A stretch of DNA of 64,000 bases, from NCBI GenBank assembly GCA_033398695.1, contig CM065815.1, forward strand, positions 11,376,501 to 11,440,500. The letters run 5' to 3'. The position numbers and the translations under genes were made by a program. Below are positions 1 through 10,383 of the stretch, piece by piece (the stretch's first letter is position 1; the number at the start of each line of letters is the position of its first letter). A model generated the notes under the pieces. It did no database searches. It was not told where the DNA came from and was given only the letters and a program-made list of their open reading frames with translations. The stretch comes from Orobanche coerulescens. Taxonomy: Eukaryota; Streptophyta; Magnoliopsida; Lamiales; Orobanchaceae.

Positions 1-109
1 CGATCGTGTATTTTCGTGTTCGTGTATTTCCGTGTCGTGTACTCAAAATGCAAACCCAAACACTAAATTTCATGTCGTTTTTGTGTCGTGTGGTAAATTG
101 CCGGGTCTA
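1..109. mobile_element. hAT-like non-autonomous element, terminal fragment
   Basis: This GTGTCGTGT-rich stretch ends in a degenerate terminus (TTGCCGGGTCTA at 98-109). It resembles, in reverse orientation, the hAT-like element at 36237-36828, which has the same 'cgtgtcgtgt...aattgcc' end structure. The left part lies outside the window, so no target duplication can be tested. The family call rests only on this similarity. Confidence 0.45.
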
Positions 110-245
110 CATGTAGTGCATCCCCTGCCGGATGCACTACACGTGGCGTGCATGGACGGTGCAGATTGATGCATTAGATGGAGCATCGATCTACACCGTC
201 CATGCACGCCACGCATAGTGCATCCGACAAGGGATGCACTACATG
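110..245. repeat. Long near-perfect foldback (63-nt arms, 10-nt loop)
   Basis: Arm 110-172 is the reverse complement of arm 183-245 with only a few mismatches, and a 10-nt loop separates them. Each arm also contains an internal inverted pair (GTAGTGCATCC / GGATGCACTAC). This is typical of a foldback MITE or a MITE-derived hairpin. No ORF is supported here. Confidence 0.8.
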
Positions 246-912
246 AGGTGTACCATGAACCCAACCCAAGATAAGCCATGGTGCCAAACTCTTTTAAGGG
301 CCACCAACATTAAGTGACATTTCAAGTGAATTTTGAAATGGGACTTCTTTTTTTATTAATTTTTATATATTTTTTTATTGATGTTGAGGAATGAAATAGG
401 AAAATAAATAACGGGGTAATTATATATTATCCAACGTGGGATAAATTTCATGGACATCGACAATCGCTCCTCCCACTTAGTGATCATTGAAATATGATTT
501 AATTCTCCACAAATCATCGTAGGAATGGGGGTCCTGGGGACGAGGAATTTCGCATTTATGCTACAAGTCTTTATAAATTTCGTTTCGATATGTTGCGTTG
601 TTGCTTGACTTGTCGAATTACATCTAGAGCCTTCATTTTGTTTTTTGGCGGACTTGCGGATAACATGCCACTTGGGGAGACTCTTTTCTCTGATAATAAA
701 TTGATGCATAATAATTAAATAGTTTGAGCTTTTTTTTTTTATAAAATTTTTCTTGAGCCAAGCCCTTGCAGGGGCTGTTATGTCTGTGTTGGGTTTGAGC
801 TGGTCCTGATTCTTCTGATATATAAATCACTTTTAAAAAGTTGAAAAGCTTCAAAATATAATTCTTCTTATTTAATTTATAACTTAAATATTTACAAAAA
901 AATAGTTAAAAA
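246..912. other. Intergenic DNA, nothing recognised
   Basis: AT-rich sequence with short spurious reading frames only. No conserved domain, RNA gene or repeat boundary was recognised. The last five bases (AAAAA, 908-912) are the left target duplication of the TRIM element that follows. Confidence 0.5.
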
Positions 913-1219
913 TGTTAAAGTCTGAAGTTTCATCTCAAAATCAATTGGAAATGAGAGGAGTAATCCATGATCTTTATATAATGATTGCAAGACTTGTATT
1001 TTCCCGATGTGGGATTAATGCTTCAACATGCCCCCTCACGCGTAGCCGGAGTCAAGGCTTACAGAATCTTTGGGCTCGCACGTGAAAGCCTGCTCCGATA
1101 CCATGTTAAAGTCTGGAGTTCCATCTCAAAACCAATTGACAATGAGAGGAGTAGTCCAGAATCTTTATATATTGATCGCAAAGCTTGTATTTTCCCGATG
1201 TGGGATTAATATTTCAACA
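913..1219 (-). mobile_element. TRIM (terminal-repeat retrotransposon in miniature)
   Basis: Two 116-bp direct repeats (913-1028 and 1104-1219), each starting TGTTAAAG and ending CAACA, flank a 75-bp core. Read on the minus strand, the core starts immediately after the LTR with TGGTATCGGAGC (1103 down to 1092), a primer-binding site for initiator methionine tRNA. It ends with the polypurine stretch GTGAGGGGG next to the other LTR. The element is flanked by a 5-bp target duplication AAAAA (908-912 and 1220-1224). There is no coding capacity, as expected for a TRIM. All signals for reverse transcription in trans are present. The two LTRs differ at about a dozen positions, so the insertion is not very recent. 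Confidence 0.88.
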
Positions 1220-1224
1220 AAAAA

Positions 1225-1954
1225 GTTATAATAGTTCAAATTCTGATACAGATATTTACTCTTTCTCTATCCATAAATAATTTTTATGCTTATATTCAAA
1301 AACAAAATAAAAAAATAATTATTTTAAATTTCAAAAAACCTTTAACTAACTTAACTAATCTCAATAAATTTTGTTATAATTATTTAAATATGCTATTGTA
1401 TTCAATGATGTTAGTGGTTATAACCTATTCATACCGAACTTAATTGAACATTTAGTAGAGTAGATAAAATTAGTTTTTTGATTGTTTATTAAAAAATGTT
1501 CAATCAAATAATTAACGAACCTTTTACAAAATATTCAATAATAAAATAGACGAAAGAGTATTAGATACGATTACAATTAAAAAATAAGAGAAATTAAATT
1601 ATAATAAAATAAAAAAGAACTTATTTTAGAATGGACTAAAGTAAAAATAAATAAATTTATTTTTAGGGAACGAAGGTAATAATAAAAGTAGTATAATACC
1701 ACCGTCCTCTGACTTTTTTAGTGAGAGAAACCAATAAACAAATTCAGACACACACACACACTCTCTCTCTCTCTAAAATAAAACTGCTTTTAACATTTTT
1801 ACCACACATTTTACAGAAAAAAACAACCCCCCCCCCCCCCCCCTCTTTCTTTTCCCCTCCACCTTCTCTGTCCCCATTTCCAGAAGTCAGCGCCTTCTTT
1901 TTGTCTCTTCATACCCTCGACCTCGAGCCATTAAAACCATTCAAAAAAAAAAAA
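1225..1954 (+). promoter_or_regulatory. Upstream region and pyrimidine-rich leader of the WRKY gene
   Basis: AT-rich upstream DNA with a TATA-like GTATAATA at 1691-1698. It is followed by a leader containing a CA/CT microsatellite (about 1750-1774), a run of 17 C (1827-1843) and more CT-rich sequence up to the start codon at 1955. A CT-rich 5' leader is common in plant genes. Transcription start and promoter function are inferred, not shown. Confidence 0.5.
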
Positions 1955-3174
1955 ATGGACGACGATTGGGATCTACATGCGGTGGTCAGAGGCTGCGCCG
2001 CCCTCACAACCACCACCTCCTCCTCCCTCGCCACAAACACCACTTCCGGCGGCGTCCAACTCTTCACCACTGGTTTCCAGCAAGATTTCAAATTTCCGGC
2101 TGCAGCGGGTTGCTTCCAAGATCTTCTGTTTGAGCCTCCTCCGAGAAGAAAGAGCTTATTGGCTGGTCAAGAGCTGCATGAGCTTTACAAGCCTTTTATT
2201 TTCAAGTCCTCCGACTCTTCGCGAATTATATTTTCACCCGGAAATTCACCCATAATTAACTCACAACCCTCTGTTTTTGGAGGATTTAGAGATCCATCAA
2301 CTGAGCAGCAGCAAATAGTGCAACAGTTGCCTCAAAAACAACAGCCCTTTTGCTTTGATAATGGCTCAAGAAATAACTTCTCACATAATCTCAGTCCAAG
2401 GTCCAAGAAAAGGTACTAATTAAATATATATTATTTTATTTTAATTAATTTATTAATTATTGTTTTTTTATGGGCAATTTTTGTAATTATAGGAAAAATC
2501 ATATGAAGAGAGTTTGCCATTTAGCTGCTGAGAATTTATCTTCTGATGTGTGGTCTTGGAGAAAATATGGGCAAAAACCCATCAAAGGCTCCCCTTATCC
2601 AAGGTTTGTTTCTTACCTTACCTTAACTGATTAAGGTAATTTTTTTTACTTTTTACAGATGGTAATTATGATGTAATTTTTACTGTGTGGCACGAGCAGG
2701 AGTTATTACAGATGCAGCACCTCAAAAGGCTGTCTGGCAAGAAAACAAGTGGAGCGGAACAGATCCGAACCGGGGATGTTTATAGTTACCTACACGGCGG
2801 AGCACAACCACCCCACGCCCACTCACCGGAACTCTCTCGCCGGAAGCACCCGGCAGAAGCATGTGGAGACACGGGCACCCAACTCCGACGACTTGGGCAG
2901 GGTCGTCTGCTCGCCGGAAACATCGTCGGCGGCGAGCCCCTCCGCCGCGCCGGAAAAATTGGAGGGCAGCCGGGAGAACCTCGCTGGTGCTGAGGAGGAC
3001 GACGACGACGACGGCTTTAGCGTCTCCAAGATGGAGCCGGAGGACGACTTCTTCGCCGGATTGGAGGATTTCGACGCGCCGGACTCCCGGGGCCGCACAT
3101 CGATCGATTTTCCGGCGAACTTGGAGTTTTCTTGGCTTTCGTGTAGCGCAACGACCATCGCCGGCGGTGGTTGA
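1955..3174 (+). CDS. Group IIe WRKY transcription factor (WRKY22/27/29-like), three exons
   Basis: Exons join 1955-2412, 2493-2603 and 2700-3174, giving 347 residues. Both introns (80 and 96 bp) have GT..AG ends and restore frame. The second splits the codon after PYP, the position typical of R-type WRKY introns. The WRKY domain has WRKYGQK at residues 175-181 and a C-X5-C-X23-H-X-H zinc ligand set at C195, C201, H225 and H227. The segments [12 protein letters not shown] and TYTAEHNHP followed by [11 protein letters not shown] are characteristic of group IIe. The start is the first ATG after the CT-rich leader; the open frame upstream of it has no ATG. The C-terminus is acidic (EEDDDDDG), as in activation domains. 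The protein should be nuclear and bind W-box (TTGAC) DNA. Arabidopsis WRKY22 and WRKY29 act below MAP kinases in flagellin-triggered immunity, and a similar role here is inference. The residue before YYRC is S, where relatives have G or N. Confidence 0.93.
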
Positions 3175-3268
3175 CATTTTGGATGCTTTTCTTGTCACTC
3201 ACTTTTTCTTAGGTTGTTCTTTCACAGCTGTAAAGAATCTTGAAATCACAATGGGTCCTCTTTTTGAC

Positions 3269-3306
3269 GGTTGGGGTGGAGTGGGGGTGGGGGTGGGGTG
3301 GGGGTC
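3269..3306 (+). other. G-rich tract, potential G-quadruplex in the WRKY 3' UTR region
   Basis: Several runs of four to five G separated by one or two bases lie about 100 bp after the WRKY stop codon on the coding strand. That spacing fits a G-quadruplex in the 3' UTR if the transcript extends this far. Folding has not been shown. Confidence 0.55.
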
Positions 3307-5144
3307 ATGTATAAGGTATAATTATAAAATCAAATCTCTCACAATCATCAAGAGAGCATTGTAGAGGAAAAAGGGAGTTGATTCCATTTCTATATGCACT
3401 TTAGATGATCTATTCCCCTTAGTGTTTCATCTCGTGATTCATCATTTTCGATAGAATCCATGTGTACATGATGAAATCGAAAAACCTCGAGATGAAATGC
3501 TAAACGGAATAATGATCATAACTAATCTCCATCTCTTCGGGTTTTATTATTGGAAAATTGTGAAGTATCCATCATCCGAGTATCGTACGTGCACGTATGT
3601 TGCCATCTGATATGTAGCAGATAATTTTCATCAATGATGAATATACATGCAGATATCGTATCCATATGAATAACTTAGAACTTTCCACTATCATTATTAT
3701 TAATATTATAAATTCAATGCATGATAGAAGATTTTCACACATTATGATTATGACTCATGGATTGCTTAATACACCATTTTACATTCTTTTCTATGGGTTC
3801 TTGATAGTTGTTTGTTTGTTTGTTTTTATTGATTTAGTTTATTAAAATATTCATTTTTTTTACTTTCCATTTAATGGTTATTTATTGATAATTGCTTGTT
3901 TGGTGCCATTTGATTGTGGCAAACAAAAATATTCCAAGTCCTAAGTGTAATCTACATTGGTAGTAATGACAGCTCCATTGGATGTGTTAAATGCCAAGTC
4001 TTATTCTTCATGGGGATGCCCTAATAAGGGACAAAGACAGATGTCTGATAGGAGATCCTTGGTTGTAGGGTCTCTGTTGTAATTTCACTACAAATAAAAT
4101 CAAAGCTACCTATTCATGCACAGTTAGGCCCATATAAACACCACATTTATCTACTATATATAATGTTATATATATATATATATATATATATATTTCCATG
4201 CAAGTAGAAAAAACTTGAGGTTTTATATTTTCCATCTCATTTCTCTTGCATATGAAAATTGTGAAAAGGACACCGTCATTAAATAATCGCACGTAATGAC
4301 ATACTATTAAAAGTTTGTGGTATGAACGAATTTTGTTCTAGTGCTCGAAAATAATACTCCAAAGCATTCGTATGTTCTCCATTGCTTATAGGGTTAAGAC
4401 CTATATTTACAAAGTATATAACTTCCATCATAGTGGCTTCATAAAATTCATCGGATATCTGATACGATCGACATCCAAAGCATCTGATAGGATCGACATC
4501 CAAAGCATATCCGTTCCAGGCCAGTAGCTGAGATTTTCATCTCATACTTGAATTCTGCATGAAGTGTTAGATTAATTTTAAACCATTAATAGACATTATA
4601 ATCTTCAGGCTCGAGAACCCAACTTAATGGAATTACGGTGCAGTTGCTGTGATGATGAAAGACCTTAACCGAGCTATAGTGCATCAAGTAGGAAGATTAA
4701 AAGGGGCATGAGCCGAAAGCCTAACAAGCAAAAATTCTCGAGGGATCACTTTCCCAACATAACATTGAAGACCTAATTTGAAGTACATTCTGAACTTCAT
4801 TGGACAATTCACTGCCTGCCATGATACTAGGTTGTTATGTTAAAGGATTCATATCACTGCCTGATTTCTATAAATCTTTCACTACCAAATTTCTTCTTCA
4901 TGAAAGAGTTCTCAAACAGCTGCAATTCCTGAACTGATTTAACAAAAGGCATTTCCTCAAATGTAAAAGTTCGAAACTGAACTTTCGTTGGGCAAATATT
5001 CCGAGAAAATCAGGCAACGAGGAAAAAAAGAGATGAAACAGAGCTTTCTCCAATTTCCACCAAAAAGTTGAGCTGTGACCGGTTCGGTTTTTAGCAAATT
5101 TCTGGGAACCGGAACCGTTACCCACTAACCAGTTTGTTTTTTCA
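3307..5144. other. Intergenic DNA with small simple repeats
   Basis: AT-rich sequence. A (TA)n tract lies at 4167-4192. A perfect-length 25-bp tandem duplication (4457-4481 and 4482-4506, one mismatch) contains GATCGACATCC. A 74-codon minus-strand frame over 4279-4503 was not recognised and may be chance. No other gene is supported. Confidence 0.5.
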
Positions 5145-5153
5145 TAAATATAT

Positions 5154-5385
5154 GGGATAATTACAAAAACAACCCTTGAATAATTAATTACAGACAAACC
5201 AAAGAACATTCAAAATTACAAAGAAAAAACTTCGATGTTTGTTTCTGCCTCCAATTTAAAGGTAATGGGAAAATATAGGATGGAACCAAACTTCAAGGAT
5301 TTTCATGTAATTTTAAAACTTCAGTTTTTTTTTTCTTGTCTGTGTAAATACGCAAAACCCCAGGTACGGTTTTTGTAATTATCCC
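5154..5385. mobile_element. Mutator-like MITE with 9-bp target duplication
   Basis: Perfect 17-bp terminal inverted repeats GGGATAATTACAAAAAC (5154-5170) and its reverse complement (5369-5385) are flanked by the exact 9-bp direct repeat TAAATATAT (5145-5153 and 5386-5394). A 9-bp duplication and G-rich TIR start fit a Mutator-type non-autonomous element of 232 bp. It has no coding capacity. Confidence 0.85.
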
Positions 5386-5669
5386 TAAATATATAGACAG
5401 ACCAAGTTATCTTGCCAATACACTCTGATAATGATGATACAAATTTCAAGTCACAAGTTTTCGATTATTACAATACCGGGGTATTACAATTTGAATATTA
5501 AACTTGCCTTCTGTGCTTGAGGTAATGAAAACTATAGCGACTCCGGTCTGTATGAGCTAAAAGAGCATATTATATTTTCCAAGATCATGACAGTTACATA
5601 AAGAAACAATTTAAAAACGTATAGAAACCCCCAAGAGCTCTGATTTTTTTGCATGTACCTCAAACCCCT

Positions 5670-7898
5670 CTATGTGGTAAAAGGAGAAACCCGAGAGCCC
5701 TTCACAAATTTTCGCAATTTTTCCATCTCTCCAGCCGCAGAAAGCCACTCGGTGAGAATATCCATCGTAACATAGTCCGGATTACAACCTTGCTCGGTCA
5801 TCCGATCCATATATTCCAGTGCCTTCTCGAACCAATTCCTCTGCTCGAGGCCTTTAAAAATCGCGTTGTACGTATTGCTATTCGGCCTCACCCCCTTCGC
5901 CTCCATATCGTCCATCAACAAAAGAGCACCTTCCACGTCATCAGTCTTGCAAAGGGCGTCTACCAGCATGTTGTATATTGCAGTGTTTGGAGGCACCTTT
6001 GAAGACGAACTCATGTCCCTAAACATCTTCATAGCCGCATCAAGATTATCGCTCGTGCAGTACGCGTGAATCAAGGCTCCATAAGTTTGAACAGAAGGTG
6101 CCAAGCCATCATCGATCATTTTCCTCATCACTCTATGGGCGTGAGTGAAATCTCCATTGCTGCAGAAAAATGAAAGCAATGTATTGTACGTGACACGATC
6201 GGGCCTCAACCCGGAACTTTCCATCTCTTTAAGAATCTCCGAAGCTTTGTCTAGTTTATTCTTCCTGCAAAACCCACCAATTAGAATATTGTAGCCTAAA
6301 AGGTCTAAACAGAACCCGGCTTCTTTCATCTTCAAAAAAATAGATGTGGCGTCGTCCATTCTACCAGCCTGGCTAAGGCCCGAAATCAAGCTGTAGTACA
6401 CAACAGCATCTGGAGAGCAATTATTTTCCCGCATTTCATCGAACAGATTCATGGCCTTTTCAATATTGTTTACAGTGCAGAAAGCTGTTATTAAGTTAGT
6501 GTAGGTAAATGCATTCCCTTTTAAACCCTTGTCCCGCATGTCACCGAAAAACTGTATTGCACTGCTAATCATCCCATGTTTGCACATCCCATCCACTAAA
6601 GTATTGAGTGTGACGACATTTTGTTCCACGCCTTGTTTACTCATCTGTTCGAAAAGCTCGCGACCCCTCTGGATCTCACCAGCTTTACAAAATCCATCGA
6701 TTAAGCAATTATAAGTAATCGTATTTGGTTCGCACTTGCTCTCCAACTTCATCCGCTCCATCAATTTCAATCCCTCTTCAAGCCTCCCCACTTTAGACAG
6801 TCCATCAATTAATGTGTTATAAATAACAGTATCTGGTTCGACGCCGAGTTCTCTGTCTCTCATCTTCTCAAGCACCTCTAATGCCTCATCCATTCTTCGG
6901 AACTTACACAAATGCTTGATCATAATTCCATAGGTCACGACACTTGGCTTGATACCTCTCTCCTTCATCTCCTTCATGAGCAAATTCATTCTTGAAAAAT
7001 CGTGAATGTGCCCTAACCCCGTCAATAGAGCATTGCAAGATGCAACCTCCACGTCAGCCCCTGAATTCATCATCCCCTCATGCAAAACATTCCAAGCCTT
7101 GTCACAATACCCATTCCTACAAAACCTCAAAATAATCTGCGTTAACAAAAACCCGTCCAGAATCACACCACACTCACGGAAACTTGAAACAAGATTATAA
7201 ATTTCATCATCCGTTATGCTCCTGCCACACCAGTTTCTTTTCAGAATGGAGGAAAACACGAGACCTACAGTATTGGAATTTGGGGGATAGGAAGTATCAG
7301 TCTCAAACATTACATCGAGCACCTTCAGTGCATCATCAAACAGACCCCAATTCAATAACCCGCCAATAACCAAGTTCAACACGCCCGTGTTTTTCATTTC
7401 ATCGTCAATGGCATCGAACACCATGATCATTTCATCCACCATCTTGGCCCTACCAAAGCATTTAATGAGTAGAGTCCCTGCATTGACGGAAAGAGGGATA
7501 TTTTGGTCTTTCGACAACACAAACAGCTCGTAGGGCTTACCAGGTGAGTCGGGGTTCTCGCGCATGGCGAGCTCGAGAACCGCCTGGAAAGCGAGGGGTA
7601 GAGTATCGGAGAGGTGGGGGCTGGTTCTGAGGTGGTTAAAGAATCGAAGGGCATTTTGGTAATTTGGAAGCTGGCGGGTGATTTTGAGGACGGAGGGAGG
7701 GGGGAGAGAGGGGAGCAGAGAGTTGAGGTCGGAGTTGGTGGGCCAGGAACTGGGATCAGTGGTTTGGAGGAGGAAAAGTGTTCGGGAGACGGGAGACGGC
7801 GGCGGCGGCGTAGAGAGTTGAACATCGGCGGATAGGTGCCGGACAGGGGCGGCGGAGGCGGCGCGCGGGGGTTTGAAAGGTTTTATGGGGAGCCTCAT
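5670..7898 (-). CDS. P-type pentatricopeptide repeat protein, probably mitochondrial
   Basis: A single uninterrupted 742-codon frame runs from ATG at 7898 to TAG at 5670-5672. Residues 1-25 are basic, lack acidic residues and are rich in A, P, R and S, as in mitochondrial presequences. From about residue 170 the protein is an array of about 12-14 35-residue helical hairpin repeats with typical cores such as TYNTLIDGLSK, NTITYNCLIDGFCKAG and VTYNTLLSFFC. No E, DYW or SMR tail is seen, so it belongs to the pure P class, which binds organellar RNA and affects its stability, splicing or translation. Lack of introns is usual for the family. The N-terminal part resembles Arabidopsis At3g61520-type proteins as I recall them, but orthology is unproven. 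The RNA target cannot be read from the sequence by eye. Confidence 0.92.
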   Translation of the reverse strand: MRLPIKPFKPPRAASAAPVRHLSADVQLSTPPPPSPVSRTLFLLQTTDPSSWPTNSDLNSLLPSLPPPSVLKITRQLPNYQNALRFFNHLRTSPHLSDTLPLAFQAVLELAMRENPDSPGKPYELFVLSKDQNIPLSVNAGTLLIKCFGRAKMVDEMIMVFDAIDDEMKNTGVLNLVIGGLLNWGLFDDALKVLDVMFETDTSYPPNSNTVGLVFSSILKRNWCGRSITDDEIYNLVSSFRECGVILDGFLLTQIILRFCRNGYCDKAWNVLHEGMMNSGADVEVASCNALLTGLGHIHDFSRMNLLMKEMKERGIKPSVVTYGIMIKHLCKFRRMDEALEVLEKMRDRELGVEPDTVIYNTLIDGLSKVGRLEEGLKLMERMKLESKCEPNTITYNCLIDGFCKAGEIQRGRELFEQMSKQGVEQNVVTLNTLVDGMCKHGMISSAIQFFGDMRDKGLKGNAFTYTNLITAFCTVNNIEKAMNLFDEMRENNCSPDAVVYYSLISGLSQAGRMDDATSIFLKMKEAGFCLDLLGYNILIGGFCRKNKLDKASEILKEMESSGLRPDRVTYNTLLSFFCSNGDFTHAHRVMRKMIDDGLAPSVQTYGALIHAYCTSDNLDAAMKMFRDMSSSSKVPPNTAIYNMLVDALCKTDDVEGALLLMDDMEAKGVRPNSNTYNAIFKGLEQRNWFEKALEYMDRMTEQGCNPDYVTMDILTEWLSAAGEMEKLRKFVKGSRVSPFTT

Positions 7899-8061
7899 GT
7901 TTTAGCAAATTGGGAGGATTAAAGCGCTAGTATAGAGGGTTATGTTGGTTTCTCGGGGAAACGCGACTGTAGTGCAGGTAAATCTCTTAGTATTTTATTA
8001 TTTCCCGACTTATATTAAGAATGATTTAAAAAAATATAATACTAATATTAATTAGTATAAA
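7899..8061. other. Upstream flank of the PPR gene
   Basis: Short AT-rich sequence between the PPR start codon and the split MITE. It probably holds the PPR promoter and leader, but no clear TATA box or other site was recognised. Confidence 0.4.
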
Positions 8062-8074
8062 CATAATAATGGGC

Positions 8075-8261
8075 AATGGTAAGAGATTTTCTAACGGCAA
8101 GGAACACTTGGCTTGACATTAGTCGGTACTAAAATTACATATTTATTCATAATTGTTAATTACAGTTGGCACAGTTCAAACATAACAAGAACAATATACA
8201 AACTGTAATCGATAAATATTAACAAATATGTAGTATAACTAGGGTGTATTTTCTTATCGTG
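8075..8261. mobile_element. Left half of a MITE split by a nested LTR element
   Basis: The terminal part (about 8081-8150) matches, as an inverted repeat, the reverse complement of about 22290-22368; both contain 'ggtcg(g)tactaaaattacata'. The exact 13-bp sequence CATAATAATGGGC stands just outside both ends (8062-8074 and 22373-22385), as expected for a target duplication or shared target. This half also folds back on itself. Exact termini and superfamily are uncertain. Confidence 0.55.
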
Positions 8262-8266
8262 AGATC

Positions 8267-9522
8267 TGTTGGAATATTTATTCCACACATTTATAAATAG
8301 TGTTTTGATGATTAAAGTTGCTAAACAAAACAAAATAAATCAAAAAAGAGTCGAAGCAAAACGACGAAGCACCCGAAGACGCAAAAAGCTGATCAAAATA
8401 CAAAGCTAGCGCACGCTAGACTTAAATGTTAGCGCACGCTAATGGCACATCTATGCAGATCAGTCAAGTTCGAAGTCACCTGAAGACAAGTCATCTCGTG
8501 AAGATAGCGCACGCTACACATGCAGCATTAACGCACGCTATCGAAGTTATTTTACCGTTGTGAGGATATTCAAACTCAGAATGACGTATGCAGTGACATA
8601 TGATTAACGCAAGCTACTGATGATATTTTGCGCACGCTAAATAGCATTTTGAATACAAGTCAATCAGAACATTGGAAGATGTTGAGTCAAAGTCATAAAG
8701 TTGGAACGGTCAGTTTGACAAATCATACAACGGAAAGATGGTTAGTGCACGCTACGAAGAGTGCTTAACGCACGCTAAATATGTGTACTTAACGTACGCA
8801 ACGGGAAGCTAACGCACGCTAAGGAAGAAAGACAGTAGCCATTGGACTGAAGCTACAAGCCGATAACGCACGCTACCCGTACGCTACAAGCGATAGCGCA
8901 CGCTAAGGAAGGCTAGCGCACGCTAGCAAGTCAAAACAGCCAGTAAAGGCTCGTTTGTGGAGAAAGGCTATAAATACCAAGTGAATTGGTATTAAACCAC
9001 ACAACAACATTGAACAATTCATATATAATTGTTATATCATTGTAAACATTATAGTTGTTGTTCTTGAGCTTAAATTGAGAGTGATTGAGTGTTATACACT
9101 AAATCATACACGAGTGAGAAAAAGAAAAGATACGATTGGATTCGGTGTTATTAGGATCAAGGATCCGGCATTATTAGAATCGAAATCGCTATCTTAGTGA
9201 GGTTTATCTAGTATCGATAGAAAGCTATAATGGATGATTCCTTGTCCAATAGAAAAGGAAAACGATTTAACTTGGACCGATAAAAAGACAAGTAAGGGAA
9301 CGGTTTTACTCGGACCGATAGAAGACGAGCTTGTAACGGTAATCCCTTGACCGATAGAAGAGGGGTGCAGAGGTTTTGATCTTAAGCCTATAGAAAAAGA
9401 TACAACGAGAGAGGACGTAGGCACGTTTGGACGAATCTCTATAAATCTCCGTGTGCTTTTAATTCCCGTACTTTAATTTACGCTTCCGCACAAACGGCGC
9501 ATATTCCGATTTGGTGCCAACA
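8267..9522 (+). repeat. 5' LTR of the gag-only Copia-like element
   Basis: It contains about a dozen copies of a palindrome-like motif, consensus TAGCGCACGCTA with TAACG variants, between 8407 and 8925. A TATA box CTATAAATAC lies at 8968-8977, about 44 bp after the last copy. The downstream part (9220-9400) has short repeats around 'ccgatagaa'. The partner LTR is 20933-22177. Confidence 0.9.
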
Positions 9523-9578
9523 ATTGGTATCGGAGAGGTACTCCAATAAGCGGCTTAACATCCGAGGAGAAGATCCAA

Positions 9579-10383
9579 ATGGCGTTCCAACTTGCTCCAG
9601 TCGAAGGCCTTGCTCTTATCCGACCACTATTTTTTGATGGCTCAAACTTCATGACATGGAAGAAAAAGATGTCAATATTCATCCGAGCATATGACATCGA
9701 GCTTTGGAAAGTGATTTGCCTTGGTCCAAAAATTTCTCTTAAATCCGACGGTACGCTTAAATCTTTCGAAGAATATGACGACGCGAATTGGAAAACGACT
9801 ATTATAATTGCAAAGCTACGTAATTATTGTATTGTGCTTTAATCCGGAGGAACACAACCAGATATCGTCTTGTGATAGTGCCAAAGAGATCTGGAAGATG
9901 TTAGAAATCACACACGAAGGCACAAATCAAGTCAAGGAGACGAAGATTAATATGTTTCTTCATAACTATGAATTATTCATGATGAAGGGTGACGAGTCCA
10001 TCACCAACATGCTCGACTGATTTTCGGTCATCATCAATAGACTAGCTTCATCCGGAAAACCATTATCTAGTAGTGAAAAAGTCAAGAAAATTTTACTATC
10101 ACTACCTAGCGAATGGGACGGCACCGTGACCGCGATCATGGAATCTAAAAATCTCAATACGCTTGATTTTAGCGCCCTCGTTGGTTCGCTAATTAATCAT
10201 GAGATAGTTTTAAAATCACTAAGTGTCAAGCCAAAGCCGAAGGAAAGATCGATAGCCATGAAGGGTAAGATGTCGAGAAAGAAATAAAAAATCCCGGTGG
10301 ACGAAAGCGACGAAGAATCAGCATATTATGCCAAGAATATTAATAGGTTCCTACACTTATTAAACCGGAGAAAGAAGGACATC
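9579..10383 (+). pseudogene. Copia-type gag, N-terminal part (broken)
   Basis: Starts with ATG at 9579 soon after the primer-binding site. The translation shows the Copia gag (UBN2) pattern: 'FDGSNFMTWKKKM', then 'AKEIWKMLEITHEGT', and a late 'LPSEWDGTVTAI'. Damage seen: a frameshift near 9835 (frame of 9579 to frame of 9808), a TGA at 10018-10020 where CGA would fit, and a TAA at 10285-10287. The reading frame is then cut at 10383 by the Gypsy insertion and resumes at 19720. The product would form the capsid of virus-like particles. It cannot be functional as it stands. Confidence 0.8.

Noticed and set aside
913..1219. Cassandra-type TRIM with 5S rRNA-like promoter
   Set aside because: No 5S-like box was seen in the 116-bp LTRs.
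1721..1954. N-terminal extension of the WRKY frame
   Set aside because: The frame is open but has no ATG before 1955 and translates CT- and C-rich leader sequence.
2722..3364. Antisense and alternative-frame ORFs over the third WRKY exon
   Set aside because: They are shadows of the GC-rich coding exon; only the spliced sense frame has WRKY motifs.
4167..4192. (TA)n tract as a functional site
   Set aside because: Ordinary microsatellite with no other signal.
4279..4503. 74-codon minus-strand ORF
   Set aside because: No motif recognised, it contains part of a tandem duplication, and there is no gene context.
8407..8925. Palindrome array as simple tandem repeat
   Set aside because: Spacing is irregular and the sequences between copies are unique, so slippage alone does not explain it.
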